Shown in pieces: positions 19,901-23,990 of a stretch of 64,000 bases of DNA. This stretch comes from JAIPFM01 sp964494325 (GTDB lineage: Bacteria > Planctomycetota > Phycisphaerae > Sedimentisphaerales > Anaerobacaceae), in contig CAZBTJ010000004.1 in assembly GCA_964494325.1 (NCBI GenBank), positions 30,651 through 94,650 of the forward strand. The letters are read 5' to 3'. Position 1 is the stretch's first letter, and each line of letters begins with the position of its first letter. The notes beneath the pieces were generated by a model. It had not been told where the DNA came from and ran no database searches. It saw only the letters and a list, made by a program, of their open reading frames with translations. The position numbers and the translations under genes are program-made.

Positions 19901-20687
19901 CCAGGAACACCTTTCCCCATGCACCATGAGAGATAATATGGATGGCATTAAGACTGGAATAGAAAGACAAAACCGAAGTGATCTGCGAAATCCCATTCTG
20001 GTTGTGATCCAAGACATTCACCACCACGCCGGAGGGACATGCGTTTTCAAGCTGAAAATCAAGAAAAAAAGAAGAATCGATGAAGATAATTTCCTGTGGG
20101 GCAATTATCTGGTTGTTGGTCGGAGGACCGCGGTTTTGGATGGAATCCAAAACCGAAGTGTGAGGTGTGAAGTGTGAGGTGTGAAACTCTAAGTCCTCCG
20201 AGGCATCGGCCTGGGAGGGTATATTTTGATTTTGTTGAATGGCAATAAGCTGTGAAGTGGTGACCATTTGCGACACAGATAAACCTGTCTTGTTGCTTGT
20301 TGCTTGTTGCTTGTTGCTTGTTGCTTGTTGCTTGTTGTTGGTGCTTTCAGCTTCGAGGTTCTTATCTTCTTCGCTTCCTACCTTCTTACTTTCAAGGTTA
20401 CCTTCTTCACTTCCAACCTTCTTACCTTCTAATCCACCCTCTGATCCCTCCGCTTCGCTGAACGCTGAAAGCTGGTTACAGAGAGCTTGATCGGTCTCCA
20501 GATCCACCACGATCGCAGCTTCAAAAAGTGTTTCCATCAAGGGAGATTCGGGGGGCATGAGTGCATCTGCACTAAGGAGAACACGGGGTTCGAGTTGTTC
20601 AAAACATGGGACGTGAGCTTCAGGGGAACCTGAGGGAAAAATCCTCTTGCCCCCCCGTCTCTTCGTCACCCAGTCAAACAATCCCAT
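1986..20687 (-). CDS. Giant surface protein: LEPR motif, DUF4347, adhesin repeats, nested propellers, RHS/YD shell
   Basis: I chose ATG 20687 because AAGGAG/AAGGGA lie just upstream; a GTG ten codons earlier lacks this. The 6233-residue product reads in order: LEPRVLLSAD motif (32-41); a linker of translated simple repeats (about 60-180); DUF4347 (about 199-361, 'IHIISHGAWG'); Calx-beta domains (about 489-599 and 976-1079) around bacterial Ig-like repeats; an SdrD-type B domain (1099-1229); a DUF11-like domain; a cadherin-like domain with 'NDTDADGD'; four PKD-like domains (1534-1889); a choice-of-anchor-D-like domain (1981-2106); further Ig and He_PIG repeats; two propeller units (3226-3987); seven tandem He_PIG repeats (3986-4622); about 35 YD repeats with an RHS core ending 'NSDPSGE' (4829-6066); and a 168-residue tip with seven Cys and an EF-hand-like 'DEDGRITKRDF'. 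It is probably exported and surface-attached. Adhesion or RHS-type delivery of the tip are both possible; no adjacent immunity gene is seen. Confidence 0.9.
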   Translation of the reverse strand: MGLFDWVTKRRGGKRIFPSGSPEAHVPCFEQLEPRVLLSADALMPPESPLMETLFEAAIVVDLETDQALCNQLSAFSEAEGSEGGLEGKKVGSEEGNLESKKVGSEEDKNLEAESTNNKQQATSNKQQATSNKTGLSVSQMVTTSQLIAIQQNQNIPSQADASEDLEFHTSHFTPHTSVLDSIQNRGPPTNNQIIAPQEIIFIDSSFFLDFQLENACPSGVVVNVLDHNQNGISQITSVLSFYSSLNAIHIISHGAWGKVFLGADVLDSSSLETNADSIAAWGNSLTTEGDIFLYGCSVGQGPFGDAFVQEIAAITGADVAASINPTGNVEYGGDWVLEASTGPIKGSDIEVQELIGNYNRILSDIVINEIHYDPEATIAGDVDVIVSNVAPSLDSLNITHVDENGTVHLTGSYSDAGTLDTHELIIDWDDGSLQTVAVAGWSFDVIHQYMAADQSTRFTIGVVLTDDDFGRDVAGMATGYNSEDVHSVPVVTVSDIFVDEGSSGDFIQKASFEIILSEPSRDLVTVSYESLDLSAIQRVDHWATSRGTLYFGLGVTRVVLTMNIQEDLLPELNETFALHLTGAVNAVLGREQALCTILDDDAIVAFPVISGITHNTATQDGLTFDNTLLIHGTAIGSDRVDVFVNNGSIGRAMVNPDGSWTVDYSAVVLSDGSYTLTAQAIDASGQRSIVSDIYTVTIDTQSPEVTIKPILTFDTTPPLSGTVNDPFATVVVTVNGMDYTAINQGNGTWYLSDDIVSALTVGQVYNVIVSATDLAGNIGTDTTTLDLSINMTITVDALHTNDSTPALTGQVCDPDALVTVIVNGQTYAAVNLQDGTWHLHNNTVVSLLEGVYDVQVTAANPVAVLTSSDATTHELVIDLTAPIVTVEPLLRSNTQPRLIGTINDPTATIVVILDGRAYTAYNLGNGQWQLAQGAVDPVLLEGQSTLLVRATDPQGNSTTIEYSNAVTINQSDLLITVDDVIVTEGDDGRVYANFMVHLSQTSDQTVKVSYEFSDGTAVSPGDYYSFTGTLWFNSGMTDVRLPVNVFGDTFSEINEQFAVKLTSSNLGQIVDDTGVCTILDDDIQGPMPVEPFTGGVGQINIVVHDSAIGDFIWHDLYHGPDHLVDGVQDAGEPGIEGVAVNLLNAAGDQMASATTDATGFYQFTDLGAGTYIVEVSPDNFLPGGALEGWYATFKEQGSNNATDSDSSRTTYQSDPVTLSSGQHKTDIDFGFSTAIIDLTKTGPETGQVGQTITYHFRVENLGDVVQHGGAQVYDAMINSYSDHEIWDGILQPGQVVEFDRAYSITADDTGELVNTALAVGHPLCPDGVSVANVYDTDTWAVVVDVIANNAPVAQDDTETTDAGTAVTIDVLANDTDADGDLLKVVDAVNGDHGTVTNNGSDVTYIPNQGFSGNDRFSYTISDGKGGTDTAVVTIAVNPIDEIPVVTVDILLTNDPTPELTGTVDDPVAIISVTVDGDIYAAVNNGNGTWTLADDTISPALADEIYDIKVRAADAAGNEGADGTTHELTIDTTPVLSVGPDQTAHEGQWVDLQASFVDTHPTDTHTATIDWGDGTPPSAGTVVETNGFGAITASHNYVDNGIYTVTITITDSQGKVAQDTLTVTVLNVAPTVDAGPDQTVNEGDSVSFVGSFTDPGVVDTHTFEWDFGDGMRAGTLTPNHAYTGDGTYTITLTVIDDEGGAGSDILTVVVTDHGPTAGFTWTPEPQNEGSAVSFIDASTSYPDAIVSWNWNFGGLDTSHDQNPRVTFMDNGNYAVSLTVTDEDGSTDTISHAVTASDLGPAALLTGDTVLMPNQSGSYIASGSTSFPDAIVGYEWDWDYDGTTFNPSGDTGMNQSYAWTTEGSYTVALRVTDDDGSTDAATLAVTINELLGFIIVEKQTDPDGSTQSFEFSSSYGPNFSLSDDEAYNSGPLTPGIYSVSEVNLPVGWDLASATCDDGSDPSAIDLDPGETVTVVFLNGLLPMPEIDVQGNGMLIADGDTTPSTHDDSDFGTTAVGDPWVHTFIISNSGSGPLDLTNSPAVSISGSHGSDFSVTVQPATSIAASGQTTFQISFNPTAAGQRSAVVTIGNNDSDENPYTFGIAGTGIIPDTEPPVVTVVPQVTNDSTPALTGTVDDTNAEITITVAGNTYAAVNNGNGTWTLADDTINPALADGTYDVAVTATDSASNVGVDGTTDELTIDTISPAVAFNLAEAFDSEPVGDSVTTFEVVSLEGSTEPNSPISLYYTSDLTSAIATSVSDGAGSFIFANVDLALGDNFFTVIALDQAGNQGQAERTIVRFEITPQIVLVEGTSFEVTHEHPFTVPSEPAHLSFTYDLDFDTSDDFVKDAFEVALLDTDGNTLVHVISNHRDVAFNITEGLAAQLGANTQQTDQTVQIDLTHIPAGTEAMLVFRLVNNDSDTTSTVTLSDIVVESGSLSTPLGFSHASAAFTTAANAIDFNHLVDVTGAIRPLYGTTSYHNSNSLLYADMGLQNVSRFVVDGPVIAVIDHLSDPSIQFLNADGFTAAGLPYIDMSPYLNNGSLEPGASTAGSHTLEFLNPNGDQFSYDLILLGYLNNAPVFTSEPNTEALPDKPYAYTAQATDANDDELTYSLIMSPDNMAINATTGQVTWTPAAGDTDLGTYDILIQVDDGRGGSAQQHYTLNVIDPPPNRPPVFTSIPVTEAIIAERFSINFDNIEGMINTPGTPVPESNRLSDQLQLSTGVVFSSENTEYIAVVDLRTTIQTTTSMPNVIGGVTSEGNLSYGTPILVSFFIPEDRTVKAITNYVAISGDLVPNPGSTVTMEAFDINGRLLAVETSTETAENNIELSISTAGIHKVRISQNSSAGHPFDGTIGIDDLRTGELFVPQALYQYDADAVDPDQDTLTYSLTQSPADMQINPSTGEILWAPSVNDIGSHFVSILVSDGAGGTATQAYTLTVLGDPDNHAPIILSYPIENAVVGEDYIYDVQAVDPDADPVIYSLTQKPDGMTIDPHTGLIQWSPSPDILTDNQITFFDNNFNVEDWEEQTVLIGGGGTSTVTRENQGNNYWISVYLKTNLPLNEADTPSVYQFLWNNAAIYDPGVSGAISSIDYSELNRGHSSYGSISSAITLRQNGHIYIINTNEAQNGNWTEWTLSDLMETDFHLLLANDPANTGVSLNPDFSASGSPIQFGLLCSISGTMSEYSHFIQDKDTDDWQVTITPEADESVEVMVQDDRGGQDIQSFTIKMTHFGALQGHVFNDLDLDGVWDRGADLVSYNWGYGRTTRYNGHTGSLIDVIQESRGGNPFVGEDGYLYLVEARRTAAARICRYDPHTGELIEKLAFFDDRGTAFSKIIQGPDGDFYGSSQPLDAIGKFDGTTGEYLGLFAQSSNMNNPVGMLFDSNGDLWTCNVASPYGVILKFNGQTGEYIGQLADLGHTFDMAWGSDGNAYVTDSGYVYRLNGNTGANMGRFTSRRAGYNWSGTIAVGPDGNIYVNGINQDQNGVIDEYNGLTGAFIQEFVLEDALSSPSFMVFTPDIPEAEREDTLAGWIVYMDHNRNGRRDDGERWTTTDEKGRYIFEGVAAGTYYIAQEAPEGWQHAKAITPTQEVTVGHEGTVYNVDFAVDVSGSSSVQGTVFNDLDQDGIWQHGADLISSDNSNFQILRYDGRAGSLIEALDISDAARPFIGQDGSIYAVENRNTTNARLCRFDPVTGELIEKLATFDDRPTTTRISKFIAGPDGNFYATSQSLDAVLHFDGTTGEYLGVFANGGPISNPVGILFDQNGDIWTANAGQPYGYILKYNGETGAYMGLLANLSRSFDMAWGPDGDAYVTNGNYASRLDGQTGAFLGHLNPSGYHNLNGSKLAWGPDGQLYIAGQDTTDGHGVIQEYDGITGEYIRDFITGDLTSAPHFMAFTWDIPAEQREDTLAGWVVYLDHNQNGYRDGTEPWTTTDANGRYVFEGLTAGTYRLALERQDGWLLTDPGTGIHEITIGDDEIVNGLDFGNTPGTYTVPNVAPEILTEPGTTALTHQLYLYDADAFDLNDDDLTFDLVVAPTGMAIDAQASAVVWIPRAHQLGTHNVILRVQDGNGGVDLQAWQILVESPNIPPVIVSTPNGQAIVDLPYQYQVQAQDPEEQMIMYGLSKAPDGLTIDANTGLITWTAQTIDLGIHEVIVSATDQRGAESLQAYDLVVVAVAPNDAPVITSSPRTRVRLGTTYPYQIQAWDPNGDPLTYGLLNGPANMSVDAQTGVVLWTPTNAQFGEHQTQVQVSDGRGGLAQQSFVIQVTNSNSNAAPIITSQAGDAAVVGQMYAYDMSADDADGDPLTWSLVAAPRGMSLNKELGTLRWSPTIDQLGENTVTVEVTDPLGATAQQTFSIRVRSSNLAPQIFSAANTQAFVDQPYTYAVRAHDVEGDSLSFALTEAPTGMAVNPETGLIAWTPTNVQVGSINVSVQVTDAYGGGDTQDYTVVVTSDAINQAPVITSTPRLFAKETTPYQYKVTATDPEGGVVEYYLLEAPTGMTIDRAAGQIDWAPTLDQMGTHTVKIAALDTQGAGGQQQYTLTVRANQAPTIISNPIPSVTEGLTYRYQVLVDDPDDTSVVYRLTTAPAGMSINELGQIQWETTHLDRGDHQVTVEVTDPYGASAQQSFTMTVAQDTLVPSLILLASSNLVNPGESLSFQVRVTDNVGLGPVVLLIDGQEHALTPNGNLYETEITFDTPGLSDVVARATDLSGNEGLSNIRQVRVFDPSDNMHPVVTIHSPENQAMITYLTDIVISVQDENLAYWKVEYAPANKVNIANLGADDPDYVLLAEGTEPVDQETVVTFDPTVLANDAYVLRVTAYDLNGAGWVEPLAFGVSGNAKLGNFAFTVTDMSVPLVGIPITINRTYDTLQANNQGDFGYGWSLGFADANIGETTPEGEEMQTGDRVYLTTPDGRRVGFTYEPTFRHSVSLIGYLGSTYIPAFKPDPGVYEKLTVKDGSYFRGGIFGRIIDALDGNWNPSNYVLTMQDGTKYDYIQGNGLKKITDRNDNVVRFTPDAITHSTGAQIDLIRDPQGRIVEIIDTSDSSVKYTYDSHGDLIGFTNQLDETMTYEYLVDPAHFLDALYDAEGTRVFKAEFDDDGRLSSGTDALGNVSQQDFDTAALMGTQTDVLGNVTELYYDDRGNVTREVDPLGGEKHYAYEDPNNPDKETAITDFNGNTTTYTYDAQGNTLSETDPLGNTTTSTYDSDGNILTETDALGYSTTNTYDTEGNLTSKTNALGYTSAWDYDDQGQLVTDTNPLGQVKTYYYDAYGNLSGHTDSLGNDLVFINDGNGNRLTDTRSVTTWAGTETSTVQHTYNAKNKPVQIIDAQGNIRRIEYNSQGKRSATIDPLGNRTEYLYDANGNLVTTIYPDGTQETSAYDAKNRRISSTDRAGRTTQYEYDANGNLIRAVYPDGAATETEYDPAGRVISRTDQLGNKYVYEYDAGGRQTAFICPLGCRIEYTHDNNGNKISETDALGNTTQFQYNALNQLVKTIYPDGTFTTVIYNDLGQKTAEIDQAGITTQFVYRDSLEITSTTPAQDLTVVIDALGGRTEYAYNEMGNRITQTDANGNTTSFDFNLFGLPTARQLPLGHVETMDYDALGNLISKTDFNANAITYEYDINNRLVQKSYPDGTWIRFTYTVIGKVASDTTSEGQITSYEYDVMDRLIQRTDPDGSTIAYTYDAKGNRTSVTTSAGSTAYTYNGANLLETVTDPDGGITVYSYNSVGNHIKVEYPNGTYTEYSYDSLNRPIEIVHRKSDGSLLASYTYTLGPAGNKTRVVENTGRTVDYTYDALYRLTQERIDDPVDGIATIDYTYDAVGNRLTKVETKPTQTITTTYTYDDNDRLITEIVTVTGTDPSVTTYTYTYDDNGNTLSKTDGTNVNTYSYDYENRLVSADIQLGDTPGQVVYTHNSQGIRISKTVSGITTRYLVDSNRPYAQVLVETTNGSTVSYVFGYDLISMKRPEGTSCYHYDGQMSTRLLTDNVQSITDTYEYDAFGNLLNRVGSTINGYLYAGEHYDASTNLIYLRARYYNLKNGRFLTGDSFEGLIWEPMTLHKYLYANVNPVMNSDPSGEIAFIGYALLLSTFLLTRHFPSGGECGSQGPNDDCKPILVYQGLILMVATYLNFNPLEACLEPPICTGGYNCIGRTINKCMNLWYQVDKKNWGGDEDGRITKRDFDGLYDKYRYPVILYGKGKSNPLHGATSYGTCASSKLGGFPQIRHRPKDIEGWKYGWIIGHY
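8725..11010 (-). repeat. Duplicated SdrD-plus-propeller unit inside the giant gene
   Basis: Two adjacent segments (about 9880-11010 and 8725-9880) encode the same architecture. Each begins with the first strand of an SdrD-type B domain ('GHVFNDLDLDGVWD' and 'GTVFNDLDQDGIWQ'), runs through about 270 residues of NHL-like propeller blades ('GPDGDFYGSSQ', 'GPDGNFYATSQ', 'FDMAWGSDGNAYV', 'FDMAWGPDGDAYV'), then resumes the SdrD-type domain ('LAGWIVYMDHNRNG' and 'LAGWVVYLDHNQNG'). The copies are clearly homologous but diverged, so the duplication is old. Confidence 0.8.
20131..20155. repeat. 11-bp inverted repeat within linker of the giant gene
   Basis: CGGTTTTGGAT and ATCCAAAACCG flank a 3-bp loop, a perfect small hairpin within coding DNA. 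It sits beside the TGTGAGG-type repeats and just before the DUF4347 domain, and looks like a short mobile-type palindrome absorbed into the reading frame. Confidence 0.55.
20289..20337. repeat. Seven tandem copies of heptamer CTTGTTG in coding sequence
   Basis: The plus strand carries seven perfect units of CTTGTTG; on the coding (minus) strand they read as the heptapeptide repeat NKQQATS. Because seven is not a multiple of three, gain or loss of a unit shifts the frame of the giant gene. Losing one unit leads to TAG at 20189-20191, and gaining one leads to TGA at 20059-20061; both stops precede or cut DUF4347. This is the classical layout of a phase-variable simple sequence repeat. Confidence 0.8.
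20364..20430 (-). repeat. GAAGG-type low-complexity run encoding KKVGSEE repeats
   Basis: On the coding strand GAAGGTAAGAAGGTTGGAAG-like units encode two approximate copies of 'KKVGSEE'. A related run lies in inverted orientation at 1474-1511 beyond the other end of the gene. This composition is typical of intergenic simple repeats rather than of folded protein. Confidence 0.6.
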
Positions 20688-20737
20688 AGATCCCTTCTCC
20701 TTGGATAGCTCCCTCACATAACGGAACTACAGAGTTT

Positions 20738-20766
20738 AATGTAGGCAATATAGGCAATCCCGTCAA
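20738..20766 (-). promoter_or_regulatory. Sigma-70-like promoter for the giant gene
   Basis: On the minus strand TTGACG is followed after 17 bp by TACATT (TGCC in front of it). Transcription would start near 20731 and give a leader of about 44 nt before ATG 20687. Confidence 0.5.
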
Positions 20767-21114
20767 CTTTAAATATCCTGATAGCATACTTTTTTCTCCC
20801 AGCCTCAGAAAAATACGTAGATACCGAAGTACTTGTCATATGGCTCTCAGAAAATCCATCTGGCTGACGTCGAAGAAACAACACCTTTGGATAGACCAAC
20901 ATGGCATGTGTTTGGCTGATTCTTGTCAACCATAGCCTTGTGATTACCGGCCATAACCTTATGAGTTTGCGCATAAAAGACTATGTTTCAATGACAAACA
21001 GCGCAAAACACACCAAACCAAAACACGCAACAAACGGCCCAAAACGTATCTTGTTCTGTATGCCACTGACTGAAAACTGAGCGAACAGAGCCCATGCAAA
21101 AGTCCTGTTAGCTC
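20767..21114. other. Intergenic DNA with no recognised feature
   Basis: This lies between the divergent promoters of the giant gene and the redox operon. A minus-strand open frame (20714-20974) exists but has no recognisable motif, no good ribosome site and would overlap the giant gene's promoter, so I do not call it. No hairpin-plus-T-run terminator or RNA fold was noticed. Confidence 0.4.
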
Positions 21115-21143
21115 TTTACCCAATCATTGATGATCGGTACAAT
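21115..21143 (+). promoter_or_regulatory. Possible promoter of the redox operon
   Basis: TTTACC and TACAAT are separated by 17 bp. The -10 matches five of six consensus bases and the -35 four. It would leave a leader of about 180 nt before ATG 21331. Confidence 0.35.
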
Positions 21144-21330
21144 GGCCAAATCAACTTTTGTAATGATAAGTTACAGGTGTATTCAGGAACGAAAAGCATG
21201 AATTCCCGACTATTTGGCTGGAAATTTTTAGGGCCGGATTCGGACCAATCTTACCCTGGGAAGCAACATGCAACAGACCTGTGATCTGACAAAATCATTT
21301 TTCTCTGCGCAATATAAGGAATCAGAAGCC

Positions 21331-22698
21331 ATGAACAATCACATAAATCGACGCAATTTCCTCCGTGCCTTGGGCGTATCGGGCATTACGGCAGGTGTGG
21401 GTGATATCCTGACCCAACCGGCTTTTGCACAAGCCATAGGAGAGTCTTCCGGCTTTAAGAGCTCAGTGATTGCAGAGAACAAGCATCAAGATCAAACGAG
21501 ACATGCCCGATTGATAGATGGCCATGTTATACAGCCAGAACGTACCCTTCCCATACTAAGCCAAACGGAAGTACTAGTCGTGGGGGGCGGTCCGGCAGGT
21601 ATTGTGGCAGCCCTTGCCGCTCGACGTGCAGGTTCAAGTGTCACACTGGTGGAACGTTACGGGCACTTTGGGGGATTATGGACTGGGGGACTGGTCCTGC
21701 TCATCATGGGACATATTGTGTCTGGCGGCCAACAAGTCTGTCAGGGGATCGGTGAGGAAATCATGAGGCGTTTGGATAAAATGGACGGTGCCATCATAAA
21801 TCGTAAACCAGGCGCCAACCCAACGGTAGATGCCGAGGCCGTCAAGTATCTGATGGTCGAAATGATTGAAGAAGCCGGCATTGAGGTCTTCTTGCATTGC
21901 TCTGGTGTAGATACAATCATGGAGGGTCAAACCGCACGAGGCGCGGTCTTTGAGAGCAAATCGGGGCGTCAGGCTGTATTGGCCCAGGTTGTGGTTGATG
22001 CCACAGGCGATGGAGATCTGTTTGCTGCAGCAGGTGCCGAATTTGAACATCGATCGCACAATGTAGGCCTGGTCTCCCGAATTGGAAATCTTGATAAGAT
22101 AAACCTCACAAAGGCGGCACACTCACCCAAACCCAGACGCATGGGCTTGGGCACGCCAATAGTGGGTGTCAACTGGGTGAACCTTCGAGGTCCTGAAGTC
22201 GATGGTTTGGACATCGCCACACTCACACGCATGGAAATGGAACAGCGAAAAATCATCTGGAAAGAGATCCAGAAAACCCGAAAAACACCGGGCCATGACA
22301 AGGTCTACCTCCTGGAAACAGCACCTCAACTGGGCGTACGTATCACCCGTATACTCCGTGGCGTCAATACCATTCGTCTGGCAGATTTAAAGGCAAATAC
22401 GCGATTTGATGACGTAGTCGGTGTCGGGGGAGCAGCCAGTGGCGAACATCAGGCATGGCAGATCCCTTACGGCGCCCTTGTGCCAACCAAGATAAACAAC
22501 GTCCTGGCAACTGGCCGGTGTGTCAGCATGGATATACGCATGGCAGATCTGGTACGCTTGATTCCCAACTGCTTTGTCACTGGCCATGCTGCAGGGGTTG
22601 CCGCAGCCGTGGCTGTACAGGATCGCTGTCTGGTACGAGATGCCGATGTCACCAAGATCCAAAGAATACTAAGAATCCAAAAGGCTTATCTTGGCTAA
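21331..22698 (+). CDS. Tat-exported FAD-dependent oxidoreductase
   Basis: I prefer ATG 21331 because it places a twin-arginine signal at the N terminus ('NRRNFLRALGVSGI', followed by a hydrophobic stretch and 'PAFAQA'); an earlier ATG at 21268 would put 21 residues before it. The 455-residue protein has the FAD-binding start 'VLVVGGGPAGIVAA' with 'VERYGHFGG', the mid-chain 'VVDATGDGDL' and the late 'VLATGRCVSMD' and 'GHAAGVAAAVAV', typical of the FAD_oxidored family (PF12831). The substrate is not deducible. Its stop overlaps the TTG start of the membrane ferredoxin fusion by 8 bp, so the two are translationally coupled and probably form an electron-transfer pair on the outer face of the inner membrane. 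Confidence 0.82.
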   Translation: MNNHINRRNFLRALGVSGITAGVGDILTQPAFAQAIGESSGFKSSVIAENKHQDQTRHARLIDGHVIQPERTLPILSQTEVLVVGGGPAGIVAALAARRAGSSVTLVERYGHFGGLWTGGLVLLIMGHIVSGGQQVCQGIGEEIMRRLDKMDGAIINRKPGANPTVDAEAVKYLMVEMIEEAGIEVFLHCSGVDTIMEGQTARGAVFESKSGRQAVLAQVVVDATGDGDLFAAAGAEFEHRSHNVGLVSRIGNLDKINLTKAAHSPKPRRMGLGTPIVGVNWVNLRGPEVDGLDIATLTRMEMEQRKIIWKEIQKTRKTPGHDKVYLLETAPQLGVRITRILRGVNTIRLADLKANTRFDDVVGVGGAASGEHQAWQIPYGALVPTKINNVLATGRCVSMDIRMADLVRLIPNCFVTGHAAGVAAAVAVQDRCLVRDADVTKIQRILRIQKAYLG

Positions 22699-23929
22699 TT
22701 CTCCGGAACAACACGGGAAAAGACCTCGATTTTCAGAGCTCGTGACACATTCTAACTTGAGACTTGGCACTCGTGTTGTTTGCTTGGTGGGATCTATTTT
22801 TATCCTGACCAAAAGTTCGCCATGGATGATACTTATTCCAGGGGCCAGCCCGTTTGTCGCAGCCGTTTCACTGCTGGCCACATTCACACTAAAAATGGTG
22901 ATGGGATTGGGATTGGCCATAGGAATTCTGGCTCTGTTTTCTCGCCGGTGGTTCTGTCAATGGATGTGCCCCGTGGGTCTATGTATGGACACTGCCACTT
23001 GGGTAGGCCGTCGTTTGGGACGTCGGCCGCGATCAGGTCGTGCTTGGGGCCAATGGCTTGTATTGCTGACTTTCGGCGGAGCCTTCTTTGGATTCCCCCT
23101 GTTCTTGTGGTTAGATCCCCTCTCGATACTGGCTGGCGCATTTCCACCCAAAGAACAGACGGGTTCTATTTCAGCCTGGGCCTCACCTCTGTTCTTTGCA
23201 GGTCTGGTTGTGTTCACTGCGTGGTGGCCACATATTTGGTGTATGCGAACCTGCCCTTTGGGCGCATTTCAAGACCTGCTAAAAATGGCGGCGGCAGCTG
23301 GCCATTCAGGGGTCAGACGAATTAAACATATTACATTGGTCTCCCCGGGTGCCACCCGTTTTGGCACGGCCAGGCGAACCTTTCTCGGTTTGGCTGCTGG
23401 AACAGCCGGTGCGTCCATCTTCAAATTTTTCAAAATCACAAAAACTCATAGACTGCGCCCTCCTGGTGCCATACCAGATCCCACCTTTTCTGCATTATGC
23501 ACCCGCTGCGGCAACTGCGCACGTGCCTGTCCAAGCCAGATCATTACGTATGATCTGAAATCCAATGAGTGGACCAGCTTATTCACACCCACATTACAAT
23601 TTGACCACGACTACTGCCGTGAAGACTGTGTCGCCTGCACCCAGGTTTGCCCCAGCGGAGCCCTGCAGCTTCTTTCTCTAAGCGACAAACCCCACACCAA
23701 ATGCGGGGTGGCACAGGTGAACATGGACCTCTGCCTTTTGAGAGATGATAGAGAGTGTTCGGCGTGCCAGAGATGGTGTCCCTTTGACGCAGTTCATTAT
23801 GTCTTCTCAAACGAACATTACACGCTGAATCCAGTCATTGACACCGAAAAATGTACGGGGTGCGGGGCTTGCCAAACATACTGTCCCACTCAACCGAAAA
23901 AGGCTATTACAATACTTGTTCAAACATAA
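22691..23929 (+). CDS. NapH-NapG-like fusion: membrane ferredoxin with periplasmic polyferredoxin domain
   Basis: TTG 22691 follows AAAAGG and overlaps the upstream stop. Residues 1 to about 215 form a NapH/MauN-like quinol-dehydrogenase membrane part with several membrane helices and two Cx3CP motifs ('CQWMCP' near 90 and 'CMRTCP' near 185). Near residue 226 an internal 'ARRTFLGLAAGTAG' looks like the twin-arginine anchor of NapG. The C-terminal half is a polyferredoxin with [4Fe-4S] motifs 'CTRCGNCARACP' (about 270), 'CVACTQVCP' (313), 'CSACQRWCP' (356) and 'CTGCGACQTYCP' (387). In NapH and NapG these are two proteins passing electrons from quinol outward; here they are one chain. The gene is coupled to the FAD enzyme and followed after 61 bp by a PQQ-type propeller, so electron delivery to the FAD enzyme is the likely role. 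Confidence 0.85.
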   Translation: MANSPEQHGKRPRFSELVTHSNLRLGTRVVCLVGSIFILTKSSPWMILIPGASPFVAAVSLLATFTLKMVMGLGLAIGILALFSRRWFCQWMCPVGLCMDTATWVGRRLGRRPRSGRAWGQWLVLLTFGGAFFGFPLFLWLDPLSILAGAFPPKEQTGSISAWASPLFFAGLVVFTAWWPHIWCMRTCPLGAFQDLLKMAAAAGHSGVRRIKHITLVSPGATRFGTARRTFLGLAAGTAGASIFKFFKITKTHRLRPPGAIPDPTFSALCTRCGNCARACPSQIITYDLKSNEWTSLFTPTLQFDHDYCREDCVACTQVCPSGALQLLSLSDKPHTKCGVAQVNMDLCLLRDDRECSACQRWCPFDAVHYVFSNEHYTLNPVIDTEKCTGCGACQTYCPTQPKKAITILVQT

Positions 23930-23990
23930 TTCTTGCAGTATGCTCAATGCATGATACGCAAACAACAAGAAATCTTGGAGGATATGTACG

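Noticed and set aside
20289..20337. CRISPR-like array
   Set aside because: The units are 7 bp and contiguous with no spacers, so this is a simple tandem repeat.
20714..20974. Minus-strand open frame upstream of the giant gene
   Set aside because: No motif, no ribosome site of note, and it spans the likely promoter of the giant gene.
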